From: Cephalotus follicularis
Taxonomy: Eukaryota; Streptophyta; Magnoliopsida; Oxalidales; Cephalotaceae
Direction of reading: 5' to 3'
Length of the DNA stretch: 64,000 nt
Assembly (NCBI GenBank): GCA_001972305.1
Contig: BDDD01000051.1
Coordinates: 457,652-521,651, forward strand
The notes below the pieces were generated by a model. That model saw only the letters and a program-made list of their open reading frames with translations, made no database searches and was not told the DNA's origin. This document shows positions 22,007 through 34,008 of this stretch, piece by piece. Made by a program: the position numbers and the translations under genes. Every line of letters begins with the position of its first letter. Positions within the stretch are counted from its first letter, which is position 1.

Positions 22007-24047
22007 CATCAACAACACATAAACCAAGTTCTCTTCTGAATTTTGAAAAGTTGTTCTCATCAAGAGATTTTGTAAAAATATTAGCAATTTGATTATCAGT
22101 TGAAACATATATTAAAAAAATATGTTCCTTTTCAATATGAAGTGATATCTTATATCAATATGCTTTATTGTAGAATGATGAACTAGATATCTAGATAAAC
22201 AAATAAAACTAGTATTATCAACCTTAGTAGGAACATTTTCAAAAACAAAGCCAAAATCAGTAAGTTGTTGCATCATCCATAAAACGTGAGCACGACAACT
22301 TTCAACGGTGATATATTTAGCTTCAGTAGTAGAAAGTGCTACTGAATTTTGTTTCTTACTATACCAAGATATAAGCATGTTTCTAAGAATTTGACATAAA
22401 CCACTAATACTTTTACGATCTATCTTATAGCCACCAAAATCAACATTCGAAAAAGCATGCAATTAAAAAAAGAATCTCGAGAATACCAAAGACCTAAAGT
22501 AGGCATATATATTAGATACTTAAAAATTCTTTTCACAACAAAAAGATGAGATTCTTTAAGATTGAATTGAAAACGAGTATAAAGACATACACGAAACAAA
22601 ATATCAGATCTACTAACAGTTAAATATATTAAAGATCAAATCATACTTCTATAAAACTTTTGATCAACGGATTTACCTTGTTCATCCTTGTCTAGCTTTG
22701 TAGATATACTCATAGGAGTTTTACTTACCTTTGATGTTTCCATTCCAAACATTTTGAGCAAATCTTTGATGTACTTTGGCTGATTTATGAAAATTCCCTC
22801 TTTGGATTGCTTGATTTGAAGTTCAAGAAAAAAGTTTAACTCTCTCATCATACTCATTTCAAACTCAGCTTTCGTAATATCAGCAAAATCCTTACATATG
22901 GATTCGTTAGTAGAATCAAAAATAATATCATCAACATAAATTTGTACTACAAGAAAATCATTGTCATTGACTTTTGTAAAAAGATTAATATCTATATTTC
23001 CTCTTTTAAAACCTTTATCAATCAAGAATTTTGTCAATCTATCATACCAAACTATTGGAGCTTGTTTTAACCCATATAAAGCCTTTTTAAGTCTAAAAAC
23101 ATGGTTTAAAAATGTGAATCCTCAAAACTAAGGGGTTGTTCCACATAAACTTCTTCTTTAATAAAACCATTTTAAAAAGCACGTTTAACATCAATTTGAA
23201 AAAGAATAAATTTTTTATAACAAGCAAAAGGAATTAACATATGTATAGATTTAAGTCTAGCAACAGGAGCATAGGTTTCATCATAATCAATTCCTTCTTC
23301 CTCTGAGTAACCTTTTGCTACAAGTCTAGCATTGTTTCTTACGATAATACATTGATCATCCATTTTATTTCTGAATACCCATTTAGTGCTAATAACATGA
23401 TGATTTAAAGGTCTACTTATAATAGTCCATACTTCATTTTTTTCAAATTGATTCAATTCCTCTTGCATAACAATTATCCAATTTTCATATTTTTCAGTCT
23501 CTTTTATATTTTTAAGCTCTATTTGAGATAGAAAAGCAAGATAATTAAATGCATTAGCTTTGGAACGAGTTACAATATCTTGTTTAGGATTACCAATAGT
23601 AGCCTCATGTGGATATCCTTATACTTCTTTTAGAGTATTTTCGTGCAAAAATTTTTGATAGTCTTCTTATGAATCATTCTTCAATTCTTCATCCATTTGA
23701 TGGCTTTCATGTTGACTATCCATTTCATTTACTTCAAGAAAATCTATTTCAACTATATTTCTAGGAAGTTTGGGATTAAATTCATCAAAAACAACATGCA
23801 CAGATTCCTCAACCAACAAAGTTCTTTTATTGAAACATCTATAAACTCTACTATTAAAAGAATAGCCAAGAAAAATTTATTCATCCGTTTTTGAATCAAA
23901 CTTACCAAGTTAATCCTTACCATTGTAATGATGAAGCATTTACACTCAGAGGTATGAAAGTAACTTATGTTAGGCTTTCTCTTCTTCCACAACTCATATG
24001 GTGTCTTTTTGAGAATTGGCCATATTGATATTCTATTTAGAATAAAA
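22007..24047 (-). pseudogene. pol: Element H pol: integrase C-terminus, RT and RNase H
   Basis: In element sense the order is integrase end (ILNRISIWPILKKTPYELW), then reverse transcriptase ([39 protein letters not shown], then YVDDIIFDS), then RNase H (FGGYKIDRKS, ALSTTEAKYI, VDNTSFICLSRYLVHHS, KHIDIRYHF). Open pieces are 23468-23172, 23037-22636 and 22462-22112, with stops and frameshifts between them. Near 22452 the usual YSDADFGG reads FSNVDFGG, so the first aspartate of that RNase H motif appears changed. It is clearly a copia pol and related to, but well diverged from, the B and C copies. Solo LTR I-minus interrupts the sequence just after the pol end. Confidence 0.85.
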
Positions 24048-26553
24048 TGTAATTACCGCAAATTTCAATTAATGTATCTTGTATGATTAATGAATAAATT
24101 ATACATTAAATTGAAATTAAATGCTTAATTGTCCAATTGTTTTAGCCAATTGTTATTATTTGATTGAGTGAACAATGTAATTGTCAAATTGAAGACTTAA
24201 TTGAAAGGGAATTGAACTAAGTTGAACTGAATTGGAAGTTGGGAAAATAAATTTTAAAGAAACTGAAAATGGTGCCAAACCGTCGACGCCTAAGTCAAAC
24301 CATTGATGATTTGAACAAGTGTAAACTGTCGACGGCAAACACCAAAGCATCGATGCTTTGTGCTTAACCGGTGATGCTTTGCCCGATGACAGGTGTCTAT
24401 TGTAGGCGATTAACACAGAGTGGCATGAAAGGGCGTTCTAACATGGACAGGTGTCCCAGGACGTGTCAAGGACGCCCAAAACGTGTCCTCAGCTACTATC
24501 AACATCCAGATTAGTGTCCTGTGAGTGTGTTACCTGTAAAATAGAAAGAGAAAAACAAAATGGAGAAGGAAAACAATTGACAGAGGAGAGAAAACATTAA
24601 GGAATTGAGTTAGACGAATTGATGAATCACTGAGGTAATGAAAACCATTTATATCAGCTTTTCTTGAGCATGGATTGAGAGTTAAAAATGTTGAAAGGAA
24701 GGAATGCTTGTTGAACTGGGAATTTCTGGTTGAAGGAAAATGGAGTTTTGAAGTTGAACTTGAAGCTTTGATTTAAGTTGGTAAGCTTCTAGTTCGAGTC
24801 CTGTTATTGGTTTATAGTTATACTATTATATACATAGTGATTCTTGCTTTATATACCTACTGTTAACATGCAATCATAGATTAATTTATGAGATTATTGG
24901 AGATTGAATTGGAATTGAAGGAGTATTGGAGTTAAAGAGAAGAATCAATCAATTGATTCTGGGAAAGCTACTGAGGTAGGTTGTATGATATGATTTTGAA
25001 GATATTGCATGTATTTCATGTTTGGATAGTTTATATCGGATTGCATACTGATTGAAATGAATTATAGTGTGAATTGTACATGTTCTGTTTATTGTGAATT
25101 GCCTGCACACTATAAACCGACGACACTTAATATAGAACTGTCGACGCTTAAGGAACCGTCGACGCTTAATGGAAAGCTGTGACACTTAAATCGTAAATAG
25201 TGTTGGCGCTTAAGGCTTAATTCGTTCGATGCTTAAGAGAATAATAGTCGACGCTTTGGATTAGACTGGCAATGCTTTACAATAAACTGCCGACGCTTAA
25301 GTGTACTGTTTAGGCTAAATCGCATAGAATTACACTGGATTCCAAAGAGGATGATTTCCACAATCATCCTCTGCTATGTGTAATCAGAATATAGGATTGA
25401 ACGGCTTCTGCATCTACTGTTTGAGTGCAAATTGCTACTAATTGTCCTGTTTACTGTTTGATTCTTGAACTGTATACTGTTATGCAATTACATATTGCTA
25501 CAGCTACTGTTATAGATATCGTATATCTATCTAGTATTTTACACAAATACTACTGTTTTCAAGGATTTCCAGAAATGAGTGCTATATGCACAACTGAACA
25601 TTTTAATTACTGTTTTCTCTACGGAGAACCACTGTTACTGTTTCCACTGTACTGTTTTCCTCCAATGAGAGGCACTGTTACTGTACTATTACTGTTTTCT
25701 CAAAATGAGATTTTACTGAACTGTTTTACTGTTTTCTTATAACAAGACTACGGATATATTACATTATATATGTAATAATCTATACTGTACTATAAACTGT
25801 ATTGACTGTGATTGATAGTTTCTGATGGTCTTGTGATCAGAGTGCATCACGGACTACAGAGGTGAGCCTAGGGGTCAGGAGTTGGCTAAAGCTTATACAC
25901 CAAACTTATCTGTAACGCAGATCGTGACTGTTAGCTGCCCGCTAAATGTCGGCAGTACTGTTTACCTTTTCTATCATCATCGGAGTGCATGGTAGTAGTT
26001 AGGTGGTGCATCGTTGGGGCTTGGAGGTAGCGACAGATGACACCCACTACTAGTCTTCGGACAACTTAATTGTTTGTACCCTTGTGCGGTATGATTGATA
26101 CCTGACTGATTGTAGCCACTTGGCATGATTGCTTATATATATCGGCATATCTATATGTACTATTTTCAAAATAACTGTCATGCATGGATTGCATCTTTAT
26201 ATTCATTGTCATGCATACTTCCTACTTAGCCGAGTGAGGACAAAGGCTAATACCTACAATTTCATATTGACAAGGAGATTGGAGGTGTGCTACTGAAGCT
26301 ATACTTGGAGGCTTCTATTTTAAGGTTGTTAAAATTGTACTGTAATAAAGTCATACCTTGGTTGTTATATTTACATTGATAATATGTAATATATAACTTG
26401 TACTGTACTGAGCTTAAGCATGTAGTATGAGATACATGTGTATGCAATTTGATAATCCAGTATGAGTCAATGATTCCGCAAAAGTTTTAATTTTTTTTAT
26501 TGGTAAATACTGGATTAATTTATAACCATGTGTTAATAAAGCGGGGTGTGACA
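24048..26553 (+). repeat. Solo LTR I-plus with imperfect target duplication
   Basis: TGTAATTACCGC at the left and GCGGGGTGTGACA at the right give canonical ends. The flanks are TAAAA (24043-24047) and TATAA (26554-26558), one base apart. Taking TATAA as the original restores the integrase frame of H exactly. The 3' half shares the GCCGAGTGAGGACAAAGG block (near 26230) with LTR I-minus; the 5' half does not align. Repeated ACTGTTTACTGTTTTC motifs at 25430-25760 are pyrimidine-rich. No gene is seen. Confidence 0.82.
24280..25310 (+). repeat. CGTCGACGCTTAA units in LTR I-plus
   Basis: Two clusters, 24280-24375 and 25113-25310, carry GTCGACGCTTAA and decayed forms (GTTGGCGCTTAA, TGCCGACGCTTAAG). 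The same GTCGACGCTT word dominates the Athila-like J LTRs. Confidence 0.75.
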
Positions 26554-27190
26554 TATAACATGAAGTGTTTGTAGCTTAAACCCAAAAATATTTTGGTAAA
26601 TTATTTACACAAAGCATAGTTCTTGCCATCTCCTCTAAAGTTCTATTTTTTTTCAACAACACTATTTTGTTGAGGAGTTCTAGGCGTTGAATACTCATAT
26701 TTAAAACCATTTTCATTACAAAATTCTTCAAACATATGATTTTCAAATTATTTATTATGATCACTCCTAATTTTTAAAATAGAAGTACATTTTTCTTTTT
26801 GAACACTAATACAAAATTTTGAAAATTCTTTAAACACTTCACTTTTATGACTAAGAAACATTGTCCATACATACCCAGAATAGTCATCAACGATAACAAA
26901 AATATATAATTTACCACCAAGACTTCTTGTGTCAATTGATCCAAATAAATCAATATGCAATTGTTGTAGTGACCTAGTTGTAGAAATAATGTTTTTACTC
27001 TTAAAAAAAGTTCGTGTTTGCTTTCCTTGTTAACAAGCATCAGAAATTTTATTTTTTTGAAAATATATTTTTCGAAGACCTTTAACTAAACCAAGTTTAA
27101 AAGTTTTCGAAAGAGTTTTCATATTAACATGTCCAAGTATCCTGTGATACAACCAACTATCTTTGTTTATGGATACAAGGCATTTAATAT
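26554..27190 (-). pseudogene. pol: Element H integrase, N-terminal and core
   Basis: Reading the minus strand: the finger and linker region (near 27040, partly frameshifted), then the core start MHIDLFGSIDTRSLGGKLY with the first catalytic Asp, FVIVDDYSGYVWTMFL, then KIRSDHNK, where the usual second Asp motif is RSDHGGEF. After a frameshift comes KFVMKMVLN … TMLCVNNLPKYFWV, the end of the core. The solo LTR I-plus splits the next codons, and 24047 resumes them. Integrase would join element DNA to the chromosome. Several frame breaks make it non-functional. Confidence 0.8.
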
Positions 27191-27621
27191 TTTAATAATG
27201 CAAATCATTTAAATCAATAATATAAATATTGCCTTCTCTGTATCCAATAATCTTTGTAGAGTTATCATTAGTGTCTACTACTTTGCAATAATCATTTTCA
27301 AAAATAACTCTACCACGTTTGTCACATAATTGACTTATGCTCAACAAGTTGTGTTTAAGACCTTCCACATGCAATACATTAGTAATAATAGTAAGATGGT
27401 TATCTATGGATCCCGTACCGACAATCTTTCCTTTAGTGTTGTCTCCAAAAGTAACTTATCCTCCATTCTTAGGTTCCAAAGTGATAAATAAGTTTTTATC
27501 TCCGGTCATGTGTTTTGAACATCTGCTATCAAGATACCAGCATGTTTTTTTTGAAGATGCCGTTAACACACCTCCATGTCACATTTATACTTGTTTTTTA
27601 ATGCCATCAAGGCTAGTTTAG
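27191..27621 (-). pseudogene. pol: Element H protease end and GAG-pre-integrase region
   Basis: The segment 27374-27192 is open and reads HVEGLKHNLLSISQLCDKRG, the conserved copia 'GAG-pre-integrase' domain. Upstream, around 27400-27560, the minus strand encodes CSKHMTGDKN-type protease sequence with frame breaks, then a glycine-rich VTFGDN run. Together they place protease before integrase, as in all copia elements. The active-site D(S/T)G itself is not convincing here. Confidence 0.7.
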
Positions 27622-27967
27622 CTTCCTCATCTGAACTAAGTACATCACTATCGCTTCACGTGGCCATCATAGTCTTTTTCTTTCTACAATACTCCTTTTT
27701 TTTAGTTTTGGACATTCATTTTTTAAATGTTTGAGCTTGTTGCATTCAAAATATGTAAATTCTTCCTTCTTAGGTTTTTGCTTGGAATATTGTCCTTTCT
27801 TGAAATTTTTGCTACCGAATTTGTTCTTGGCAAAAAATATCTTAAACCTTCTTGTGATGCACTCATATCATCATCACTATCTTCTTTTGATTTATGAGCA
27901 ATGATCTTCTTCTTTTTAAGCTCTTTTTCCTCATCTTCATCTTGAAACTTTATGGTCATTTCACGAG
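27622..27967 (-). pseudogene. gag: Element H gag C-terminus with remnant zinc knuckle
   Basis: The open piece 27959-27723 begins MTIKFQDEDEEKELKKKK, the usual continuation of SIRE-like gag after 'SLMTYE'. Downstream in the shifted frame near 27760-27730 lies FECNKLKHLKNEC, a CCHC knuckle in which the first Cys is changed. The N-terminal gag resumes at 45316 on the far side of LTR D-minus. Confidence 0.75.
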
Positions 27968-27977
27968 TGACACAACC

Positions 27978-29011
27978 TGTGACATCCGTGTCCTTGTACG
28001 GTCTGTGTCTGTGAGCCTACGTGGCCTCTGTCTGTCTGTCGGTCTGTTAATCTGTTTTCTGGCATTCATGATATGCATCATGACATTATTTAAAATTTTT
28101 ATGGTTTTATTCTGATGGTTTTCTGCATAAGAAATAAATTTGCCTTTTAGCAAATCAAATGATTTTTTTTCTGAAATGACTGATTACTCGGAAAAATAAC
28201 CCAAGTGGTATGTCCCAAATATCCAGTTTTTGTCCGTATCGGTTAAATTTTGGACAAAATCAGTATGTTTTGGTTATATATAAAGGGAAAATGCCAAATC
28301 CCTTTCATATTTTTTGCCTCTCTCTCTCATCTCTCCCGCTCTCTCTCTCCTCTCTCCCGTCTCTCTCCGGTTTCTGGCTTCTGCCGCCGGCATCAGTGCC
28401 GATCTGACGCCGGCGAAGGTACCAACGGGACCGCCTCTTCGACCCGAGCACACCGCACCCCTCCACACCGCAGGCAACCGTGCCGTGAGCGCCCGACGAG
28501 CTTCTCTCTTCCGGCCATTGTTTCCCTTCGTTCCGGCGTCTCCGGTGGTCGTCACGGCAAGGCGAGCCCAGATTTGGACTCCTGGCATTGCGGTCGTTCG
28601 AACGGTACGCGCATCGACACGTGACGACGTCGGCAACGTCGATCGCCGGCAAAAGGCAGCCGCGGTCAACGCGCCCGTTCTGGCCAAACGCGGCGGTGCC
28701 AGACCCAACGCGCCCCAGATCCGTGATCTCCATGCTAGTGTGATTTTTACAAACTGTGTTTTTTCTTTACAGGGGGCATAGTCCTATAAACGAATACTAC
28801 ATGCCCGATTTTCGTAAAATTTTAAGAGTTATAATTATTTTCAAGTTTTTCAAGAAACTTTTCTGTTTTCTTTCTGTTTTGAAGAACTTTCTGTTTTAAA
28901 ATGCTTTTCTGAAACTCTGTTATGTTGAACCTACGAGGTGAGTCTCTGTTGGAAGGCTTGGCCTCGTAGCGGGCACGACGGATTCCAGCCGGGCTGGGTC
29001 CGGGCGTGACA
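27978..29011 (+). repeat. 5' LTR of element E, with GC-rich middle block
   Basis: The first ~470 bases match the start of the right LTR (30456-30926) and the last ~275 match its end (32212-32488). The middle, about 28447-28736, is GC-rich and has no counterpart in the right LTR. TATATAAAG at 28277-28285 is a TATA candidate shared by both LTRs. A CT-rich tract follows at 28318-28370. Confidence 0.85.
28277..28285 (+). promoter_or_regulatory. TATA-box candidate in E 5' LTR
   Basis: TATATAAAG, also at 30755-30763 in the right LTR, followed within 40 bases by a CT-rich leader as often seen after plant TATA boxes. Positional inference only. Confidence 0.5.
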
Positions 29012-29014
29012 GCT

Positions 29015-29026
29015 TAGTATCAGAGC
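29015..29026 (+). other. Primer-binding site of element E (initiator tRNA-Met type)
   Basis: TAGTATCAGAGC lies three bases after the LTR end; the usual plant site is TGGTATCAGAGC, one base different. Confidence 0.85.
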
Positions 29027-30438
29027 TTTTGGTTTTCAGATTCTCTAGACTCATCTGCATATCATGCATTCTGGTAGGCATTCATTCTGTGTTCTGGTAT
29101 TCTGAGTTCTGGTATAAGTGTGGGTAGCATGCCTTGTGGTCGTGAAATCATCTTGTGGTAGAGTTTGAGTTTGGGCTCAACCCAAATGTTCTGATGTCTG
29201 AGATTTCTGCTCTGGATTTCTCTGTCGCAACAGAGTTGTTGCTGGGGTGTCACACCCTATTCCCCTGTTCTGATATGGTAGATCTGAAGTGTCTGCTGAT
29301 GTTTTGAGGTCTGATTCTGTTGCTGAAAATACTGGTTATATCTAAGGTTATAAAGATAGAGATGTTCAATTCTGAAGTTTTAAGGTTCGAGTTTTAGTAT
29401 GAATATCTGTTTTGTGGTATTGTAATTAAGTTTCTGATGAGGTTCTGATCGGTGTCTGATACTCTGTCTGATGGAGTTCCCTGTTAAGGGGGATATGTTT
29501 GGGAGTTAATAGATTCTGAGGAATGTGATGCTCTGCTGTGTAGTAAATGTCGAGTAGTTGATGTGATTGATCCATCATTCTGGAAAGTTTTATGACCGTG
29601 TATCTTTTATGAATCGTGGTACGAGAAGTTATAATATGGAGTCCGTTGATAAACGTCTTTTGAGATAATGAGTATGGTCATTTTGAATAAGGTTAAATTG
29701 AAGTTCGGGATTCAATCTTTCTGCTTGATGGTTCACTACATGATTAGGGTATAAAATCTGTATTATGGCCTTGAGGTTATAAGAATGCTTTATTTGCAGA
29801 CTCTTCTGATCTGATGAGACTTGAGTTGCATTTTAATGACTTTAGTTTTAACCTCTGCAAGTCATGTGGGAGACTTGACGATAGGAAATGAAGATCTGTA
29901 AAGTGGAAATATGTTCGTAGGGTTCTCGATATGCCTATGTAATATCGATGATTGCAATATGAGTTCTGCTGATTTTGGTGGCTGTTAAGGATCCTTAATA
30001 TTTGTTTAAAGTTCTGGCATGATTGAATTTTTATATTGAATTGAAGTTCCTAGATGATGGAAATGTTACGAGTTCTAGTGATATGTTATGAATCTGGTAA
30101 CGTTGAGGATTATAGTATAATGTTTTTGATCAAATGTCTGTTAATGATCTGTATCCGTGACTTAAAGTTTTGACGCGATCTGTTTAGAGAATGAATTTGA
30201 GGTTTCTGATTGATAAACTCTTGCGAGTTAAGATACCTTATGAATTATGCTTGGAGAAAAACTTTTCTAGTTCTGGTGTCAAAATCTGATAGTGATGTGT
30301 AAATGGTTCTGACGTGTATAGAAGCGATTGTCGAAAGTTTTTGGTGATTTGATTTCTGTATTGTGAAAAAGTTACTATGAGTTCGATCTTCTGTTTTGTC
30401 AACCTTTGGAGTTCTGCGAATTTCGAGGATGAAATTCT
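29027..30438 (+). other. Non-coding interior of element E
   Basis: No coding frame of note. Sequence is rich in TTCTG and TCTGAT words. A copy of the purine-tract region, TTAAGGGGGATATGTTTG, occurs internally near 29485-29502 as well as at the true 3' end. That suggests the interior was built from repeated 3' ends or a shortened pol region. Confidence 0.6.
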
Positions 30439-30455
30439 GTTAAGGGGGATATGTT
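30439..30455 (+). other. Polypurine tract of element E
   Basis: TGTTAAGGGGGATATGT adjoins the right LTR and would prime plus-strand synthesis. Confidence 0.75.
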
Positions 30456-32488
30456 TGTGACATCCGTATCCTTGTACGGTCTGTGTCTGTAAGCCTACGT
30501 GGCTTATGTCTGTCTGTCGGTCTGTTAATCTATTTTCTGGCATTCATGATATGCATCATGACATTATTTAAAATTTTTATGGTTTTATTCTGATGGTTTT
30601 CTGCATAAGAAATAAATTTGCCTTTTAGCAAATCAAATGATTTTTTTTCTGAAATGACTGATTACTGGGAAAAATAACCCAAGTGGTATGTCCCAAATAT
30701 CCAATTTTTGTCCATATCGGTTAAATTATGGACAAAATCAGTCTGTTTTGGTTATATATAAAGGGAAAATGCCAAATCCCTTTCATTTTTTTGCCTCTCT
30801 CTCTCATCTCTCCCGCTCTCTCTCTCCTCTCTCCCGTCTCTCTCCGGTTTCTGGCTTCTGCCGCCGGCGTCAGTGCCGATCTGACGCCGGCGAAGGTACC
30901 AACGGGACCGCCTCGTCGTCCCGAGCCCTTTGAGGTCGGCCATGGAGGCGACCAGTCGAGGGACTCGCTCGTCTGTACTGTGAGTGGAACACTTTCTTTA
31001 ACCTTTTTACTCTGGAGTTTCTTTTAATGTTTTGAATGTTTCAAACGTTTTACGTTTTGCTTTCCGTATATGAATGAAACTTGATCTGTTTCTGTTCTCA
31101 AAATCTGTTTAAGTTAATATCTGAAACTTTCATTTACTGTTTTCAAATGCTCGCACGGCTATAGTCATACTATGACACTATTTTCTGGTATATCTGTATA
31201 TGATGAGGAAAATGATTTCCTCTATCTATTTAAATCTGTTTTAAATCTGTTTTGATGACTCGGATGAGTCTCTGTATTCTGAAATTCTGAAATCTGAAAT
31301 TCTGTTTTCTGAAATCTGTTAAATATGTTTAGATGCATGGTGATCTCGGTATTGTATTATATATATATCTGATGCCCATGAGGGGCTTTGTCTACACGTG
31401 TATGACTTTCTACTGATGCTTGGACACGACGGTGTCCTTGCCACTATTTCTGCTGGACGTTCGGCCCGACGGGGCCCAGGCGTCGACCTTACTTAGTAGA
31501 CCCCATGGCATCTTTATATATTTTTCTGTTTAAACTCTGTTACTATCACATATATGTATATATGAAAATCTGAGGATTTAATCTGTTTGAAAGGAATGAT
31601 ATGAATTTCGGTTGACTTCTGGAAATTTCGATTTTAGAATTGGTTTTGGATTTATATTCTGTTTAAAATGACTTAAATGGTTTTATAAACAAGATTCTGG
31701 CTTTTGTTTCTGTTTCTGAATTTCTGATTTCAGTTGTTTTATATTTTTGTTATATCTTTTCTACAAAAATATTTATATGCGAGCAAAACTCTGCGAAGTC
31801 TTTTTGTTCCATCTAACTAGTCCTGTGGACTAACCCTCTCCTCTGTTTTCTGTATTTAGTTTTAACAGGTTAGTCTGCTGAATTCTGTCAGCTGGAGTCA
31901 GTCAGTCTGCTGAGGTGAGACCATAAAGGACATGCTACCAGAGTCAAAACATGCATATCATCATTACATCAGTATTTAAATTTATGCATTTCATATGTTT
32001 TTATATAACTGTTTTTGGTTTTGTTTAAAAAGGGTTGAACCCTAATCAGGTTTTAAGTTTTTGATAATATGGTTGAGAAAGAGCCCAACCCATACTTGTT
32101 TTCTGTTTATATTGCGATCTGATGAGGGCTGAGCCCATTTTATAAACTGTTCCTCCTTCGGGAGTGTGATCTGCTGAGAGCTGAGCCCATTACAAACTGT
32201 TTCCTCCTTCGGGAGTGTGATTTTTACAAACTGTGTTTTTTCTTTACAGGGGGCATAGTCCTATAAACGAATACTACATGCCCGATTTTCGTAAAATTTT
32301 AAGAGTTAGAATTATTTTCAAGTTTTTCAAGAAACTTTTCTGTTTTCTTTCTGTTTTGAAGAACTTTCTGTTTGAAAATGCTTTTCTGAAACTCTGTTCT
32401 GCTAAACCTACGAGGTGAGTCTCTGTTGGAAGGTTTGGCCTCGTAGCGGGCACGACGGATTCCAGCCGGGCTGGGTCCGGGCGTGACA
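30456..32488 (+). repeat. 3' LTR of element E, 2.0 kb
   Basis: It shares its first ~470 and last ~275 bases with the left LTR. Its ~1.29 kb middle (30927-32211) is absent there. That middle carries features of related plant LTRs: the CTAGTCCTGTGGACTAACCC block near 31816 and CTCCTTCGGGAGTGTG blocks near 32152 and 32204. This LTR is probably nearer to the ancestral form. Confidence 0.85.
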
Positions 32489-32493
32489 CAACC

Positions 32494-34003
32494 GGTCCCG
32501 CTAATCTGAACCCTGACTGACAAGCCGTGCCATACTATAGACTAACTGCGCTCAACTAGAAAATAACTTCCCAAGAGGTTACCCATAACATTTCTCTTGC
32601 CCATGCACGTTTAACCGTAGAGTTTCTATAAAGATTTATCCATAAAAACACTTCATATTCCTTACTCACTGATTCAAAATTTAACTTAATATCTTACATT
32701 AAGTATCATATAACCGTAACTCACATCCTTGACCTCCATAACTTTAATATCACTATTATATTCAAGATTTTCAATTTTTATCATAGTCATATCAATAATT
32801 TCCTTATTTCCTTATTTATTAATCCAATAAATATGGCAGAAATTCCCAAAGAAAAACTGTAAAAATTCACCATAAAAATGAACATTTTCCAAAATTTTCA
32901 CCTGTCAAAAAAATCACAGTTTGTATATCCACACTCCCGAAGGAGGATTCAGCAGTTCATTATGTCTAGTCCACCATCAGGATATCACGATCATATAGTT
33001 AAGTTCATCTCATCATTTTAGCTATATGTAATGACATTGCTTAACATATATCTACATCTCAATATCATCATCATGAACATTAAAAAAACATCCCAAATGT
33101 CCCAATGCATGCATGTGAGACTGGCCAAAACTGCCAGTGCAAGGTGCCTGAATTCCGTGGTCTACCTCTATCAAATCTAACTGCTACTGTACTAGTGGAT
33201 CAGGTGGATCATCAACTGCTGCCTCAATTGATAAAAAAAAATACTATGAGGGGGTTAGTCCAAATGACTAAGTGAGTTAGGACAAGTCATTCCCTGTTAC
33301 ATTCATCAATAACCGGATGTGCTGAATAAAATATTAAGGTATGATAAAAAATATACTTAAAACCATAAAGGAACGAAGTAAAACCAGAAAATGAAAACAA
33401 CATCTGTAAAGGAGAAACTCATAACACAATAAATCTCAATACTCGAATCGCACTCATTGAGTACAGAAGGATCACAATGAACATCAGAAAATAAATCAAA
33501 GAATGTGCACATAGAAAACATAAAAAAAAATCTGGGGATGCTGGTATAACTATATCACATCATCATCCTTATGCACCAATGCAATGTCTCATGTCACCGC
33601 CATATCTCATGGCACTGCTATATCTCATGTCTCTGCCATATCTAATGGCAATACTACTCTGCTCTACCATATCTAATGGCAATACTGCTTTGGCCATATC
33701 TAATGGCACTGTCATATCTAATGGCATCATATCATCAGACTAGCAATATGGTCTGTCAAGTGAGTAACGGGCCACTCGGCTGCACTCACACTCAGCATAC
33801 CATCATAGATTATAGTATACTACAGATCCAGACCATGGATACCTGGGAGCAGTTCCCACATAACACCCCATCATAGACCAATGGGCATGCTAAGGAGAGT
33901 TGAGCGTCAAACGCACACCTTACCCTAGACCATTATTGCCTGTCACAGACTATATAGTACCCAGCATCAGAGTATAAAATACGGTATCTTCATAAAAATA
34001 TAG
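32494..34003 (-). repeat. LTR-D-minus, middle part
   Basis: This is D sequence between elements E and J. It aligns in reverse with 16460-14790 of the plus-strand D LTR: TCCACACTCCCGAAGG (32930), GGGTTAGTCCAAATGACTAA (33251-33270), the CCATATCTAATGGC repeats (33590-33730) and the AGACCATGGATACCTGGG block (33829). No gene is seen; short open frames here are chance. Confidence 0.75.
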
Positions 34004-34008
34004 GAAGG

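Larger units (their letters stand above)
27978..32488 (+). mobile_element. Element E: non-coding LTR element (LARD-like, gypsy-type signals)
   Basis: TGTGACATCCGTG…GGCGTGACA LTRs flank a 1.4 kb interior, and CAACC target duplications stand at 27973-27977 and 32489-32493. A TAGTATCAGAGC primer site follows the left LTR and a GGGGGAT purine tract precedes the right LTR. The interior has no gag or pol I can recognise, so the element must have depended on another element's proteins. The LTR style and the 'GAGGATGAAATTC' end point to a chromovirus relative. Confidence 0.88.

Noticed and set aside
28274..28781. Overlapping long open frames on both strands in the GC-rich block of element E
   Set aside because: Three frames are open at once on both strands, as GC-rich DNA produces by chance. 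The block lies within an LTR and none of the translations shows a domain I recognise.
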